A stretch of 64,000 nucleotides of DNA from Pseudomonas sp. MYb118 (GTDB lineage Bacteria; Pseudomonadota; Gammaproteobacteria; Pseudomonadales; Pseudomonadaceae): contig NZ_JBFRXN010000002.1 of assembly GCF_040947875.1 (NCBI RefSeq), forward strand, positions 1,798,001 through 1,862,000. Reading direction: 5' to 3'. Under the pieces are notes generated by a model. That model did not search any database. It saw nothing but the letters and a program-made list of their open reading frames with translations, and was not told where the DNA came from. Positions 27,216-36,979 of the stretch are shown here, one piece after another; positions within the stretch are counted from its first letter, which is position 1, and each line of letters opens with the position of its first letter. Both the position numbers and the translations under genes were made by a program.

Positions 27216-27308
27216 ACGACCGACACCGCTTTGAAACCTCTGCCGACTACCCTGGTCCATTGCAGCTGCTAGGCTCATCCCCAGGTATTACTCGACAGAA
27301 TCCTGCCC

Positions 27309-28205
27309 ATGCTCATGCGCTCGATGTTTTTCTGCGGTCTGTTACTGGCTGGCGCCCAGGCGTCGGCCATGACGATCTACAAGTCCACCGACGCCAATGG
27401 CGTGGTCTCCTACAGCGACCGCCCGTCCAAGGGCGCCCAGGTGTTCACCTTTCGTGATCGCATGGTCGAGCACCTCGAGCGCCAGGTTTATCTGGTGATC
27501 TCCAAGAAGAAAGGTGCCGACAGCGTCTATGTGCGCAACGACCTGTATGCGCCGGTCGAAATCGAGCTGAGCTTTTCCGGGCTGCAGAACGTCAACGGCG
27601 CGCCAAGCCGGCCGATTCGCCGGGTCATGCCGGCCCGCAGCAGCATTCGCCTGGCGTTGCTCACGGCGGCGAACGCTGACAGGCCGCTGGCCTACGTTCC
27701 CAAGTTCGAATACTCGCTGGGCGACCCCTCAGGGGCTGCGCTGGCCTACCAATACCCTTACCCCTGGCGGGGTGGCCCGTTCCGCCTGAGCCAGGGCAAC
27801 AACGGCCAGTACAGCCATTTCGGCCCGAAGAACCGCTATGCCATGGACATCGCCATGCCCGAAGGCACGCCGATCATCGCGGCGCGTGGCGGGGTGGTGG
27901 TGAAAACCGAAAATGCCCAGAACGGGCGCGGCAATGACCCGGCGGGCAATTTCGTCCGGGTGCTGCACGATGACGGGACGATGGGCGTGTACCTGCACCT
28001 CAAGCAGGGTTCGGTGAGCGTGCGCGAGGGGCAGCGGGTGTCGGTGGGCAGCCCGTTAGCGCTGTCGGGCAACACCGGCAACAGCAGCGGGCCGCACCTG
28101 CATTTCGTGGTGCAGCGCAATACCGGGCTGGGGCTGGTGTCGATTCCGTATCAGTTCAAGCAGCCGATGGGGGTGTTGCCCAATTTTGCGTTGGGCAAAC
28201 AATAG
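27309..28205 (+). CDS. M23-family peptidase with N-terminal DUF4124-like domain
   Basis: 298 residues, signal peptide to about residue 20 (AQASA), a short DUF4124-type segment (IYKSTDANGVVSYSDRP), a beta-rich middle, and a C-terminal LytM/M23 domain from about 165. The metal site reads SHFGPKNRYAMDIAMPEGTP; the first His is displaced relative to the usual HxxxD. The second part HLHFVV is normal. This displaced-His form occurs in a known subgroup. Probable peptidoglycan endopeptidase or amidase activator in the periplasm; activity is not certain. Weak SD. Confidence 0.8.
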   Translation: MLMRSMFFCGLLLAGAQASAMTIYKSTDANGVVSYSDRPSKGAQVFTFRDRMVEHLERQVYLVISKKKGADSVYVRNDLYAPVEIELSFSGLQNVNGAPSRPIRRVMPARSSIRLALLTAANADRPLAYVPKFEYSLGDPSGAALAYQYPYPWRGGPFRLSQGNNGQYSHFGPKNRYAMDIAMPEGTPIIAARGGVVVKTENAQNGRGNDPAGNFVRVLHDDGTMGVYLHLKQGSVSVREGQRVSVGSPLALSGNTGNSSGPHLHFVVQRNTGLGLVSIPYQFKQPMGVLPNFALGKQ

Positions 28206-28225
28206 GGGGTGGCAGTTCTGGCCTC

Positions 28226-28250
28226 ATCGCGAGCAAGCTCGCTCCTACAG
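28226..28250. repeat. Single REP unit
   Basis: One copy of ATCGCGAGCAAGCTCGCTCC... at the convergent end of the M23 and CorC-type genes; no inverted partner nearby. Confidence 0.88.
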
Positions 28251-28259
28251 GGGCGCCCC

Positions 28260-29600
28260 TCAATCGATCATCAACACCTTGGCCAAAATGATCTTCGGCC
28301 CCTTCATCTTCTTGATGATGATGCGCAGGCCCTCGACCTCCAGCACTTCTTCCTCTTCCGGCACGCGCTTGAGCGATTCGTAGACCAGCCCGGCCAGGGT
28401 CTCGGCTTCGACGTGGTCGAGGTCGATGCCCAGCAGGCGCTCGACCTTGAACAGCGGGGTGTCGCCGCGCACCAGCAGCTTGCCCGGCTGGTAAGCGAGG
28501 ATGCCGCGTTCGGCCTTGCGGTGTTCGTCCTGGATATCACCGACCAGCACTTCCAGCACGTCTTCCATGGTCAGGTAGCCGATGACGTTGCCGTCGGCTT
28601 CCTCGACCAGGGCGAAGTGCGAGCCGCCCTTGCGGAACTGCTCCAGCAACTGCGACAGCGGCATGTGCCGCGACACGCGCTCGAGCGGGCGGGTCAGCTC
28701 GGCCAGGTTGAACGACTCGGGAATGTGGTCCAGGGCCGCCAGTTCCAGCAGCAGGTCCTTGATGTGCAGCAGGCCGACGAACTCCTGGCGGTCGCTGTCA
28801 TACACCGGAAAGCGGCTGAACTTGTGGCGACGGAACATCGCCAGGATTTCCTTGAGCGGCGCGTTGGACTCCAGCGTCACCAGGTCTTCGCGGGAGTTGG
28901 CCCAGTCGACCACTTCCAGCTCGCCCATTTCCACCGCCGAGGCCAGCACGCGCATGCCCTGGTCGCTGGGGTCCTGGCCACGGCTGGAGTGCAGGATCAG
29001 CTTCAGTTCTTCGCGGCTGTAATGGTGTTCGTGATGCGGGCCGGGTTCACCCTGGCCGGCGATGCGCAGGATGGTGTTGGCGCTGGCGTTGAGCAGGTAG
29101 ATCGCCGGGTACATCAGCCAGTAGAACAGGTACAGCGGCACGGCCGTCCACAGCGACAGCAGTTCGGGTTTGCGGATCGCCCAGGATTTCGGCGCCAGTT
29201 CGCCGACCACGATGTGCAGGTACGAAATGACGAAGAACGCGGCGAAGAACGACACCGCCTTGATCACTTCGGCCGACTGCACGCCAACGGCTTCCAGCAG
29301 TGGTTCGAGGATGTGCGCGAAGGCCGGTTCACCGACCCAGCCCAGGCCCAGGGAGGCGAGGGTGATACCCAGTTGGCACGCCGACAGGTAGGCATCGAGC
29401 TGACTGTGCACGGTGCGCAGGATGTGCCCGCGCCAGCCGTTCTTGTCGGCGATGGCCTCGACCCGGGTCGAGCGCAGCTTGACCATGGCAAATTCCGCCG
29501 CAACGAAAAAACCGTTGAGCAGGACCAGCAGAAAAGCAAAAAGAATCATGCCGAAGTCGGCGAAGAGTGTCGCGAGGGTCAAACCAGGGGAAGGGTCCAT
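28260..29600 (-). CDS. CNNM/CorC-type membrane protein with CBS domains (hemolysin-like)
   Basis: 446 residues: DUF21/CNNM membrane domain (1 to about 200, four hydrophobic segments; NGFFVAAEFAMVKLR, LGITLASLGLGW), a pair of CBS domains (about 215-340) and a C-terminal CorC_HlyC domain. Related proteins take part in magnesium or cobalt efflux; the term hemolysin is historical. The start at MDPSPGLT was chosen because the upstream in-frame extension is not hydrophobic or family-like. Its neighbours phoR/phoB lie upstream on the same strand, 120 bases away. Confidence 0.85.
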   Translation of the reverse strand: MDPSPGLTLATLFADFGMILFAFLLVLLNGFFVAAEFAMVKLRSTRVEAIADKNGWRGHILRTVHSQLDAYLSACQLGITLASLGLGWVGEPAFAHILEPLLEAVGVQSAEVIKAVSFFAAFFVISYLHIVVGELAPKSWAIRKPELLSLWTAVPLYLFYWLMYPAIYLLNASANTILRIAGQGEPGPHHEHHYSREELKLILHSSRGQDPSDQGMRVLASAVEMGELEVVDWANSREDLVTLESNAPLKEILAMFRRHKFSRFPVYDSDRQEFVGLLHIKDLLLELAALDHIPESFNLAELTRPLERVSRHMPLSQLLEQFRKGGSHFALVEEADGNVIGYLTMEDVLEVLVGDIQDEHRKAERGILAYQPGKLLVRGDTPLFKVERLLGIDLDHVEAETLAGLVYESLKRVPEEEEVLEVEGLRIIIKKMKGPKIILAKVLMID

Positions 29601-29722
29601 GATGGAGTTTTGCGGTTTCCGTGTATTCGAAAAGGGAAAAAAGCAGCGCCTGAAAGGCAGGCACAAGTCAGCCAATGTAGCGGCTGACCGGGCGATTGCC
29701 TAGTGGCGCGTGCTGGCCGGTG

Positions 29723-31045
29723 TCAGTCCGTGGTGCTGATCGCCCGGCTTTTGCTGACCTGGGCCGGGGCGAAGTGGCAAGTGAACGTGCTGCCGTGGCC
29801 CGGCACGCTGCTGATTTCCATGCGGGCGCGATGGCGCAGCAGCACGTGCTTGACGATGGCCAGCCCGAGGCCGGTGCCACCGGTGTTGGAGTTGCGGCTG
29901 GAGTCCACCCGGTAGAAGCGTTCGGTCAGGCGCGGCAGGTGTTTGCTGTCGATGCCGATGCCGGAATCCTGCACGCTCAGGTGCGCGCCTTGTTCATCGC
30001 CCCACCAGCGAATGCGGATGTTGCCCTCGGCCGGGGTGTATTTCACCGCGTTGAACACCAGGTTGGAAAACGCGCTGCGCAGTTCCGCCTCGCTGCCCTT
30101 GAGGTTGATCGACGCGTCGGCTTCCAGGGTGATGCGCTGGTTCTTCTGCCCGGACAACTGCTGGGCGTCGCTCTTGATCGACTGCAACAAACCGTCGATG
30201 ACCACCGGGTGGTTGTCCGACGGGTAATCGGTGGCTTCCAGCTTGGCCAGCAGCAACAGGTCATTGAGCAGCGTCTGCATGCGCCCGCCTTGCTGCTGCA
30301 TCTGTTGCAGGGCACGGCTCCAGCGCGGGTTCACTTCTTCGACGTTGTCGAGCAGGGTTTCCAGGTAGCCGCAGATCACCGTCAGCGGCGTGCGCAGCTC
30401 GTGGGAGACGTTGGCGATGAAGTCCTTGCGCATCTGTTCCAGCTGATGGATACGCGTCACGTCGCGCACCAGCATCAAGTGTTCATTGTTGCCGTAGCGG
30501 GTGATGTACAGCTGAATGCGTACGCGGTCGTTGGTTGGCGAGGGGATTTCCAGGGGTTCTGCGTAGTTGTCCTGCTCGAAGTATTCCTTGAAGCGCGGGT
30601 GGCGTACCAGGTTGGTCACCGGCTGGCCGCTGTCCTGGGGCGTCTTGAGGCCCAGCAGGGTTTCGGCGGCGCGGTTCCACCATTCCAGGTTGCCGTCGGT
30701 GTCGAGCATGATCACCGCGTCTTTCAGTGCGGCGGTGGACTCCTGCACCCGGTCGATCACCGCTTGCAGGCGCCCGCGCACCCGTTGGTCGCGGCGTTGC
30801 AGGTGATAGATGCTGTCGAACACTTCACCCCACAGGCCATAGCCGTCGGGTGGTGCTTCATCGGGTTTGTGCAGGCGCAGCCACTCGTGCAGACGCAGCA
30901 ATTGCTTGAGGGTCCAGGCCAGGTAAAGGCCCAGGCCTGCCGCGAGGCTCCAGCCGTAATAACCGGTAATCAGGCCGATCGCCAGGCAGGCGGTGACCAG
31001 TAGCAGCATGTGGCGAATGAGGATGCCATGCCAGTTTTGATTCAC
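29723..31045 (-). CDS. phoR: Phosphate regulon sensor kinase PhoR
   Basis: 440 residues beginning at GTG. Two close TM segments (about 10-50) without a real periplasmic domain, a PAS domain (about 95-205; LDTDGNLEWWNRAAETLLG), the phospho-His in FIANVSHELRTPLTV, and the ATPase domain (NLVFNAVKYTP, DSGIGI, GGTGLGLAI). It senses phosphate through PstSCAB-PhoU and phosphorylates PhoB. It lies 39 bases after phoB. Confidence 0.95.
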   Translation of the reverse strand: MNQNWHGILIRHMLLLVTACLAIGLITGYYGWSLAAGLGLYLAWTLKQLLRLHEWLRLHKPDEAPPDGYGLWGEVFDSIYHLQRRDQRVRGRLQAVIDRVQESTAALKDAVIMLDTDGNLEWWNRAAETLLGLKTPQDSGQPVTNLVRHPRFKEYFEQDNYAEPLEIPSPTNDRVRIQLYITRYGNNEHLMLVRDVTRIHQLEQMRKDFIANVSHELRTPLTVICGYLETLLDNVEEVNPRWSRALQQMQQQGGRMQTLLNDLLLLAKLEATDYPSDNHPVVIDGLLQSIKSDAQQLSGQKNQRITLEADASINLKGSEAELRSAFSNLVFNAVKYTPAEGNIRIRWWGDEQGAHLSVQDSGIGIDSKHLPRLTERFYRVDSSRNSNTGGTGLGLAIVKHVLLRHRARMEISSVPGHGSTFTCHFAPAQVSKSRAISTTD

Positions 31046-31084
31046 GGTAACGCGCGTCCTTGTCAGCTTGTCGGGCGGTCCGGA

Positions 31085-31774
31085 TCAGGCTTTGGTCGAG
31101 AACCGGTAACCTGTGCCGCGCACGGTTTGTACCAGATTTTCGTAGGCATCGCCGAGGGCTTTGCGCAAACGACGGATGTGTACGTCCACGGTGCGCTCTT
31201 CGACATAGACATTGCCGCCCCAGACTTGATCCAGCAACTGGCCACGGGTGTAGGCGCGTTCCTGGTGGGTCATGAAGAATTGCAGCAGGCGGTATTCGGT
31301 CGGGCCCATCTCGGCCGGTTTGCCGTCGATGGTCACGCGGTGGCTGATCGGGTCCAGCAGCAGGCCGCCGACTTCGATCGGTGCCTCGCCATCGGTTGGC
31401 CCGGCGCGACGGAGCACGGCCTTGAGGCGCGCGACCAGCTCACGGGGGGAAAACGGCTTGGTGATGTAGTCGTCGGCGCCGACTTCCAGGCCCTGGATCT
31501 TGTTGTCCTCTTCGCCCTTGGCGGTGAGCATGATGATCGGGATGTCCCCGGTCAGCTCATCGCGCTTGAGGCGGCGGGCCAGTTCGATACCGGAGGTGCC
31601 GGGCAGCATCCAGTCGAGCAGGATCAGGTCCGGTTTGCGGTCGACGATGATGGCATGGGCCTGCTGCGAGTTCTCGGCCTCGAGGCAGTCATAGCCGGCC
31701 ATTTCCAACGCAACGGCGATCATCTCGCGGATAGGCGCTTCGTCGTCGACGATCAGAATGTTCCTGCCAACCAT
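31085..31774 (-). CDS. phoB: Phosphate regulon response regulator PhoB
   Basis: 229 residues: receiver domain with phospho-Asp in [11 protein letters not shown] and an OmpR-type winged helix (TYRLLQFF..., [16 protein letters not shown]). It binds Pho boxes such as those before pstS and pstC. Two ATGs are in frame; the second (31774, MVGRNIL) was chosen because GAGGG lies 8 bases upstream of it but only 2 bases from the first, and it gives the usual length. phoR follows in the same unit. Confidence 0.96.
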   Translation of the reverse strand: MVGRNILIVDDEAPIREMIAVALEMAGYDCLEAENSQQAHAIIVDRKPDLILLDWMLPGTSGIELARRLKRDELTGDIPIIMLTAKGEEDNKIQGLEVGADDYITKPFSPRELVARLKAVLRRAGPTDGEAPIEVGGLLLDPISHRVTIDGKPAEMGPTEYRLLQFFMTHQERAYTRGQLLDQVWGGNVYVEERTVDVHIRRLRKALGDAYENLVQTVRGTGYRFSTKA

Positions 31775-31787
31775 GCCCATAACCCTC

Positions 31788-31805
31788 TTGTCATTTAACT
31801 GTCTT
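31788..31805 (+). promoter_or_regulatory. Pho-box-like site, plus orientation
   Basis: TTGTCAT-TTAA-CTGTCTT, 6 of 7 matches in each half, just upstream of the phoB ATG but oriented toward the divergent gene at 31926. It overlaps the likely phoB leader. Confidence 0.45.
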
Positions 31806-31828
31806 GCGCCGCATTAGATAACGGAATT

Positions 31829-31846
31829 ATTGCAGTCGTGTGACAA
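31829..31846 (-). promoter_or_regulatory. Pho-box-like site upstream of phoB
   Basis: On the minus strand TTGTCAC-ACGA-CTGCAAT, with a TATCTAAT -10-like sequence about 10 bases downstream, the usual layout of a PhoB-activated promoter. It suggests phoB autoactivation. Confidence 0.5.
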
Positions 31847-31925
31847 CATTTCACTGCCCGGCGATTGTAGCAATCCTGAACTATTCTCTAATTCCGAATC
31901 CTGACAACCACAAGAGAAGGTTTCC

Positions 31926-32312
31926 ATGACTCACTACTCGCAATCCCTTAAAGCCCTGATGCTGGCAGCTGCCCTGTCTGTGCCGGCAATGGCCTTCGCG
32001 GCAGAGCCTGCGATGATGCAAGGCGGAGTAATGACAGACCACAAGGGCATGACCCTCTACACATTCGACAAGGACACGGGCGGCAAGTCGGTGTGCACCG
32101 GGCAATGCGCAGAAAACTGGCCGCCGCTCAAGGCAGAGGCTGGTGACAAGGCCGAAGGTCAATGGACGATCATCACGCGCGACGACGGCAGCAAGCAGTG
32201 GGCCTATGACGGCAAGCCGCTGTACTACTTCGTGAAGGACAAGGCACCGGGAGACAAGACCGGTGACAAAATGAAAGACGTCTGGCACGTCCTCCAAGGC
32301 CCGAAAATGTAA
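31926..32312 (+). CDS. COG4315-type small secreted repeat protein
   Basis: 128 residues with a signal peptide (cleaved about AFA-AEPA, residue 25). The mature part holds the PF03640-type repeats: MTDHKGMTLYTFDKDTGGKS with CTGQCAENWPPL, and DDGSKQWAYDGKPLYYFVKD. Proteins of this family are found in the periplasm or envelope; their function is unknown. GAGAAGG precedes the ATG. It is divergent from phoB across about 150 bases that contain Pho-box-like sites. Confidence 0.82.
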   Translation: MTHYSQSLKALMLAAALSVPAMAFAAEPAMMQGGVMTDHKGMTLYTFDKDTGGKSVCTGQCAENWPPLKAEAGDKAEGQWTIITRDDGSKQWAYDGKPLYYFVKDKAPGDKTGDKMKDVWHVLQGPKM

Positions 32313-32331
32313 CTGTCCACCAGAAACAACC

Positions 32332-32432
32332 TGTGGGAGCGAGCTTGCTCGCGATGGGCGTCAACGATGATGCGGGGTATCTGACGTACCTTGGTGTCCT
32401 TGACTTCATCGCGAGCAAGCTCGCTCCTACAG
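32332..32432. repeat. Inverted REP pair
   Basis: REP units at 32332-32355 and 32408-32432, opposite orientation, at the convergent ends of the COG4315-type gene and ubiA. Confidence 0.92.
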
Positions 32433-32445
32433 GGGCTTGTGGAGT

Positions 32446-33336
32446 TCAACGTAATGCGTAGTCCAGCACGATCCCGACGAATATCGCCAACCCTGCCCAG
32501 TGGTTGTGCAGGAATGCCTTGAAGCAACGCATGCGGTCCTTGCCACGGGTGTACCAGAACTCCCAGGCAAAACAGCCCGCCGCCACCAGCAGTCCCAGGT
32601 GGAACCACACCCCCAGCTCGAACTTCGACCCCGCCAGCAGCAGGCACGCCAGCGCCAGCCCCTGCAGCGTCACGATGATCACCCGGTCCGCTTCGCCGAA
32701 CAGGATGGCCGTCGACTTCACGCCGATCTTCAAATCGTCGTCGCGGTCGGTCATTGCGTAATAGGTGTCGTAGCCCACCGTCCACATCAGGTTGGCGATC
32801 CACAGCAGCCAGGCCGCCGCCGGCAGCTCACCCGTCTCGGCGGTGAACGCCATCGGCATGCCCCAGGAGAACGCCGCACCCAGCACCACCTGCGGGTAAT
32901 AGGTGTAGCGCTTCATGAACGGATAGGTGCAGGCCAGGGCCAGCCCGCCGAACGACAGCCAGACGGTCGTCGCGTTGGTGCACAACACCAGCAGGAAACT
33001 CACGCCCATCAACACGGCGAAAAACACCAGGGCTTCGCGGGAGCTGATCTTGCCGCTCACCAGTGGCCGTTGTTCGGTGCGCTTCACATGGCCATCGACC
33101 TTGCGGTCGGCCCAGTCGTTGATCACGCAACCGCCGGCGCGGGTCAGGACCACGCCGAGTACAAAAATCACGATGTTGGCCAGTGCCGGCGAACCTTTGC
33201 CGGCAATCCACAGCGCCCACAGCGTCGGCCACAGCAGCAGGTAAATGCCGATCGGCTTGTCCATGCGCGTTAGTTGAATGAAATCCCAGGCCCGCGGGTT
33301 CAAGCGATTCAGGGACTTGAGCAGGCTCTGGTACAT
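32446..33336 (-). CDS. ubiA: 4-hydroxybenzoate polyprenyltransferase UbiA
   Basis: 296 residues, about eight membrane helices, with both aspartate-rich prenyl-diphosphate motifs: [15 protein letters not shown] and [12 protein letters not shown]. It joins the polyprenyl tail to 4-hydroxybenzoate, the second committed step of ubiquinone synthesis, in the inner membrane. Its ATG overlaps the ubiC stop (TGATG), so the two are translationally coupled. Confidence 0.96.
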   Translation of the reverse strand: MYQSLLKSLNRLNPRAWDFIQLTRMDKPIGIYLLLWPTLWALWIAGKGSPALANIVIFVLGVVLTRAGGCVINDWADRKVDGHVKRTEQRPLVSGKISSREALVFFAVLMGVSFLLVLCTNATTVWLSFGGLALACTYPFMKRYTYYPQVVLGAAFSWGMPMAFTAETGELPAAAWLLWIANLMWTVGYDTYYAMTDRDDDLKIGVKSTAILFGEADRVIIVTLQGLALACLLLAGSKFELGVWFHLGLLVAAGCFAWEFWYTRGKDRMRCFKAFLHNHWAGLAIFVGIVLDYALR

Positions 33337-33899
33337 CAGCAGTTCTCCGGATGGGCGCGGGTGGCGCGCCACAAGGTCGGCAGGAAAATTTCGGCCACCA
33401 GCACGCTCAGGGCGCCCCGGTCGAAACGCGAACGCCGGCCCCACAATTCAGGCGCGCTGGACTCGGGCGGCAGCCATTGCTGAGGATAGTGGCAAACCTC
33501 GATGGCGCGCCGCGTGAATGCCTTGTCGGAAAACAGCAACTCGCCCAGCGAGCGGCTGCCCAACTCATCCATGTGCAAGCCGTCACCCTGCAATGCGCTG
33601 CGCGCCGCCACACTGCGGGCGAACACCCAGGCTTGCCCGTGGCCGCGCAGATACACCTCGCGCACCCAACCTTCGCTGCCTTCGGCCAGATCCAGCGCCG
33701 CGCATTCGTCGGCGCGCAGGGTTTGCCAGCCTTCGAACAGCGGCGTGACACTGAAGCCGTCGTTCGACAGGCGCGTCAGCCGGCGGGTCAGCGACCCTTC
33801 ATCGAAGAGCCAGTCCAGCGTAGAAGCGTCGGGGAGGGGAGCAAGCTGGCTGCGAGAGAGCCAGAGCGGGGCCGTGCGGGGGGACGTTGAGTGCGGCAC
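33336..33899 (-). CDS. ubiC: Chorismate pyruvate-lyase UbiC
   Basis: 187 residues; converts chorismate to 4-hydroxybenzoate plus pyruvate. Family features: [12 protein letters not shown] near the N-terminus, [17 protein letters not shown] in the middle, and [21 protein letters not shown] near the C-terminus, with the catalytic Arg and Glu in these segments. It begins at GTG with no good SD. It supplies the substrate of the next gene, ubiA. Confidence 0.93.
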   Translation of the reverse strand: MPHSTSPRTAPLWLSRSQLAPLPDASTLDWLFDEGSLTRRLTRLSNDGFSVTPLFEGWQTLRADECAALDLAEGSEGWVREVYLRGHGQAWVFARSVAARSALQGDGLHMDELGSRSLGELLFSDKAFTRRAIEVCHYPQQWLPPESSAPELWGRRSRFDRGALSVLVAEIFLPTLWRATRAHPENC

Positions 33900-34100
33900 A
33901 GTGAGTCATTATTGGCAGCAAATGAGGCGGCGAGCTTACCATGTCAGCCAATCATTTTGAGTGATGTGGCGGCCCGGTGCGTCGAACAGGCTTGCATCTG
34001 CCGGACACGACCAGTACAAAAACGCCCTGAGCCGGACGGCAACGCAGCAACCATCGACCGTTCGCGCCGGCAATGAGCCTGAACCTGAGGAAGTAGCTGA

Positions 34101-34268
34101 ATGAAAAAGTGGCAATGTGTGGTCTGCGGCCTGATCTATAACGAAGCCGAAGGCTGGCCGGATGACGGCATTGCGCCGGGCACCCTGTGGCAAGACGTGC
34201 CGGAAGACTGGCTGTGCCCGGATTGCGGCGTCGGCAAGATGGATTTCGAAATGATCGAAATCAACTGA
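34101..34268 (+). CDS. rubA: Rubredoxin
   Basis: 55 residues, [20 protein letters not shown]..., with the two CxxCG iron sites CVVCG and CPDCG that hold one Fe. A soluble one-electron carrier that receives electrons from the reductase encoded 20 bases downstream and can feed alkane hydroxylase or oxygen/peroxide-detoxifying partners. GAGGAAG precedes the ATG. Divergent from ubiC. Confidence 0.96.
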   Translation: MKKWQCVVCGLIYNEAEGWPDDGIAPGTLWQDVPEDWLCPDCGVGKMDFEMIEIN

Positions 34269-34288
34269 GAACTTACAAGGAGTAGGAC

Positions 34289-35437
34289 ATGAACGCACCT
34301 GTCGTGATCGTTGGCACGGGCCTGGCGGGCTATAACCTGGCCCGCGAGTTTCGCAAGCTGGATGGCGAAACCCCGCTGTTGCTGATCACCGCCGATGACG
34401 GGCGTTCCTACTCCAAGCCAATGCTGTCCACCGGCTTTGGCAAGAACAAGGACGCCGATGGCCTGAGCATGGCGGGGCCTGGCGCCATGGCCGAGCAGTT
34501 AAAGGCCGAAATTCGCACCCACACCCGCATCAGCGGCATCGACCCTGGTCACAAACGCCTGTGGATCGGTGAAGAGGCGGTCAACTACCGCGACCTGATA
34601 CTGGCGTGGGGCGCTGAAACCGTGCGGGTGCCCATCGAGGGCGACGCGGCAGACGCCGTGTTCCCGATCAACGACCTCGAAGACTACGCACGCTTTCGCG
34701 CCTTTGCTGCCGGCAAGCGCCGGGTGCTGATACTGGGCGTGGGCCTGATCGGCTGCGAATTTGCCAACGACCTGATCGTCGGCGGCCACGAAGTGCAGTT
34801 GGTGGCGCCGTGCGAACAAGTCATGCCGATGCTGCTGCATCCGGCGGCTGCCGCGGCTGTGCAGGCCGGGCTGGAAAGCCTCGGTGCACGCTTCTACCTC
34901 GGGCCCGTGATCAACCGCTTGCAGCGTGTGGCCGATGGCCTGGAAGCGCACCTCTCGGATGGTCAGGTCATTGCCTGTGACGTGGTGATCTCGGCTGTCG
35001 GCCTGCGCCCGCGCATCGACCTGGCGGCTGCGGCCGGGGTGCAGGTCAATCGCGGCGTGGTCGTCGACCGCCACCTGAAGACGTCCCACGCCAATATCTA
35101 CGCCCTGGGCGACTGCGCCGAAGTCGACGGGCTGAATCTGTTGTACGTCATGCCCCTCATGAGCTGTGCGAGAGCACTGGCTCAGACCCTCGCCGGCAAC
35201 CCCACGGCGGTGAGCTATGGTGCGATGCCGATCACCGTCAAGACGCCGGTCTGCCCCTTGGTGGTGTCGCCGCCGCCACGGGGTTCGGAGGGCGTGTGGA
35301 CGGTCGAAGGGCAGGGTGGCGACGTCAAGGTGCTGTGCCGCGACGCTACCGGCAAATTACTCGGTTACGCCCTGACCGGCACGGCCGTCATGGAAAAACT
35401 GGCGCTGAACAAAGAGCTTCCGCCGCTGCTGGCGTAA
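34289..35437 (+). CDS. rubB: Rubredoxin:NAD(+) reductase
   Basis: 382 residues of the FAD/NAD(P) two-dinucleotide-fold family: the N-terminal FAD motif [14 protein letters not shown], the NAD motif [14 protein letters not shown] and the second FAD motif [11 protein letters not shown]. It passes electrons from NADH to rubredoxin. AAGGAG precedes the ATG. Pairs functionally with the rubredoxin gene just upstream. Confidence 0.93.
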   Translation: MNAPVVIVGTGLAGYNLAREFRKLDGETPLLLITADDGRSYSKPMLSTGFGKNKDADGLSMAGPGAMAEQLKAEIRTHTRISGIDPGHKRLWIGEEAVNYRDLILAWGAETVRVPIEGDAADAVFPINDLEDYARFRAFAAGKRRVLILGVGLIGCEFANDLIVGGHEVQLVAPCEQVMPMLLHPAAAAAVQAGLESLGARFYLGPVINRLQRVADGLEAHLSDGQVIACDVVISAVGLRPRIDLAAAAGVQVNRGVVVDRHLKTSHANIYALGDCAEVDGLNLLYVMPLMSCARALAQTLAGNPTAVSYGAMPITVKTPVCPLVVSPPPRGSEGVWTVEGQGGDVKVLCRDATGKLLGYALTGTAVMEKLALNKELPPLLA

Positions 35438-35536
35438 ATGACGGGCGTTCTGTCGGAATCACCCCTCTTTTCCTGTTACAAACGTCGCGCGCAGGCTGGC
35501 GCCGCCTCTCGGCGCGTGCCATTCTCACTCCCGTCT

Positions 35537-35560
35537 GCCGCAGGTTAGAGCACCTGCGGC
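35537..35560 (+). terminator. Hairpin between rubB and hupA
   Basis: GCCGCAGGT-N6-ACCTGCGGC, a perfect 9-base stem about 100 bases after rubB. No T run follows, so it may be a weak terminator or a leader structure of hupA. Confidence 0.4.
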
Positions 35561-35629
35561 GCTTTGGGCGCTGTTCCAACGAGAGCAGCACGGACATAAC
35601 AACAAAAAACCGTCAAAGGGGCTTCACTT

Positions 35630-35905
35630 ATGCGTAAACCAGAACTCGCCGCGGCCATCGCGGAGAAAGCAGATCTCACCAAAGAACAGGCCAACCGCGT
35701 TCTCAACGCCGTTCTCGAAGAAATCACCGGCGCCCTGCACCGTAAAGACAGCGTGACGCTGGTCGGCTTCGGCACCTTCCTGCAACGCCACCGCGGCGCG
35801 CGCACCGGCAAAAACCCGCAAACCGGTGAGCCTGTGAAAATCAAAGCCAGCAACACCGTTGCCTTCAAGCCAGGCAAATCGTTGAAAGACAGCGTCAATC
35901 CGTAA
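35630..35905 (+). CDS. hupA: HU-family DNA-binding protein
   Basis: 91 residues; the typical HU fold with the DNA-clasping arm sequence RTGKNPQTGEPVKI (the conserved Pro is present). A nucleoid protein that bends and compacts DNA. AAAGGGG precedes the ATG. The neighbourhood (rubredoxin pair upstream) matches hupA of P. putida as I recall. Confidence 0.94.
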   Translation: MRKPELAAAIAEKADLTKEQANRVLNAVLEEITGALHRKDSVTLVGFGTFLQRHRGARTGKNPQTGEPVKIKASNTVAFKPGKSLKDSVNP

Positions 35906-35942
35906 CACGTACCGACTGCCCGCCTGACGGGTCAGTGGGATG

Positions 35943-35984
35943 AAAAATGGGCACGCCAACCTAGGGTTGAGTGCCCATTTTTTG
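35943..35984. terminator. Bidirectional terminator between hupA and znuA
   Basis: AAAAATGGGCAC ... GTGCCCATTTTTT with an inner CCAACC/GGGTTG stem. A and T runs flank the hairpin on both sides, so it can stop transcription from hupA (+) and znuA (-). Confidence 0.9.
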
Positions 35985-36031
35985 TGGCCGCTGCATACGG
36001 GCCTGGCCGCGAAGGGCCCGACATTGTCGAG

Positions 36032-36952
36032 TCAGAGCGACTCCAGGCACCCTGCCAAGTCATTCCCCAGTTTTTCCAGCACCTGCTCATAGCCCTGAGC
36101 CGTCGCGGGCGTGTAGCCACCCAGCGCATCCAGCTCCGCCAGCTTCACCGGCAACCCGGCCACCAGGGTTTCCGCCAGGCGCGGGCGCAGTGGTGGTTCG
36201 CTGAATACACAGGTCTTGCCGACTTCCTGCAATCGCGTGCGCATGGCCGCGACGTGCTGGGCACCGGGTTGTACTTCGGCGGCGACGCTGAACACGCCGG
36301 TGTGCTTCAGGCCATAGGCGTCTTCGAAGTAGTCGAACGCCTCATGGAACACGAAGTACGGTTTGCCGGCCACACCTGCCAGACGCGCCTTCAGACGCAG
36401 GTCCAGCGCATCCAGGCGCTCCTCGAAGGCCTTGAGATTGCTCTGGTAGCGCGGCGCATTGGCCGGGTCGGCGGCGCTCAGGTCGGCGGCCATTCTGGCG
36501 GCGATCACTCGTGCATTCAGCGGTGACAACCACAGGTGTGCATCCAGACTGCCCGGGCGGTGGTCGTGGTCATGCTCATCGGCTTCTTCGGCGTGGGAAT
36601 GATTGTCCTCGGCGAAATGACGCAACTTCAGCCCCGGCAGCTCCTGCACGGCGACGCTGGGCAGCGTACGGCCCTTCAGCACACGCGGCAGGAAACCTTC
36701 CATATCCGGGCCGATCCAGTAAACCAGATCCACCGATTGCACCTTCCGTACGTCGGATGGGCGCAACGCGTAGTTATGCGGGGAGGCGCCGGGCGGCAGC
36801 AGCACTTCCGGAATGGCCACGCCGTCCTGCACCGCAGCGGCAATCAGCTGTAGCGGCTTGATACTGGTGAGAACCTTGACCTCGGCGTGGGCGGTGCCGA
36901 TGAACAGAAAACTTGCGACAAAAGCGACAAAGATGGAAAAAAGTCGAGACAC
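36032..36952 (-). CDS. znuA: Zinc ABC transporter substrate-binding protein ZnuA
   Basis: 306 residues with a signal peptide (MSRLFSIFVAFVASFLFIGTAHA). Cluster A-I receptor with zinc-ligand histidines and a His/Asp-rich loop (HSHAEEADEHDHDH, about residues 115-130) typical of ZnuA. It delivers periplasmic zinc to ZnuB/ZnuC. GTG at 36952 is preferred because GAGTGG lies 6 bases upstream; an in-frame GTG at 36961 is the alternative. Divergent from zur across about 60 bases that carry a Zur-box-like site. Confidence 0.93.
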   Translation of the reverse strand: MSRLFSIFVAFVASFLFIGTAHAEVKVLTSIKPLQLIAAAVQDGVAIPEVLLPPGASPHNYALRPSDVRKVQSVDLVYWIGPDMEGFLPRVLKGRTLPSVAVQELPGLKLRHFAEDNHSHAEEADEHDHDHRPGSLDAHLWLSPLNARVIAARMAADLSAADPANAPRYQSNLKAFEERLDALDLRLKARLAGVAGKPYFVFHEAFDYFEDAYGLKHTGVFSVAAEVQPGAQHVAAMRTRLQEVGKTCVFSEPPLRPRLAETLVAGLPVKLAELDALGGYTPATAQGYEQVLEKLGNDLAGCLESL

Positions 36953-36979
36953 GATGACCACTCAAAGATGAAAGAACGG

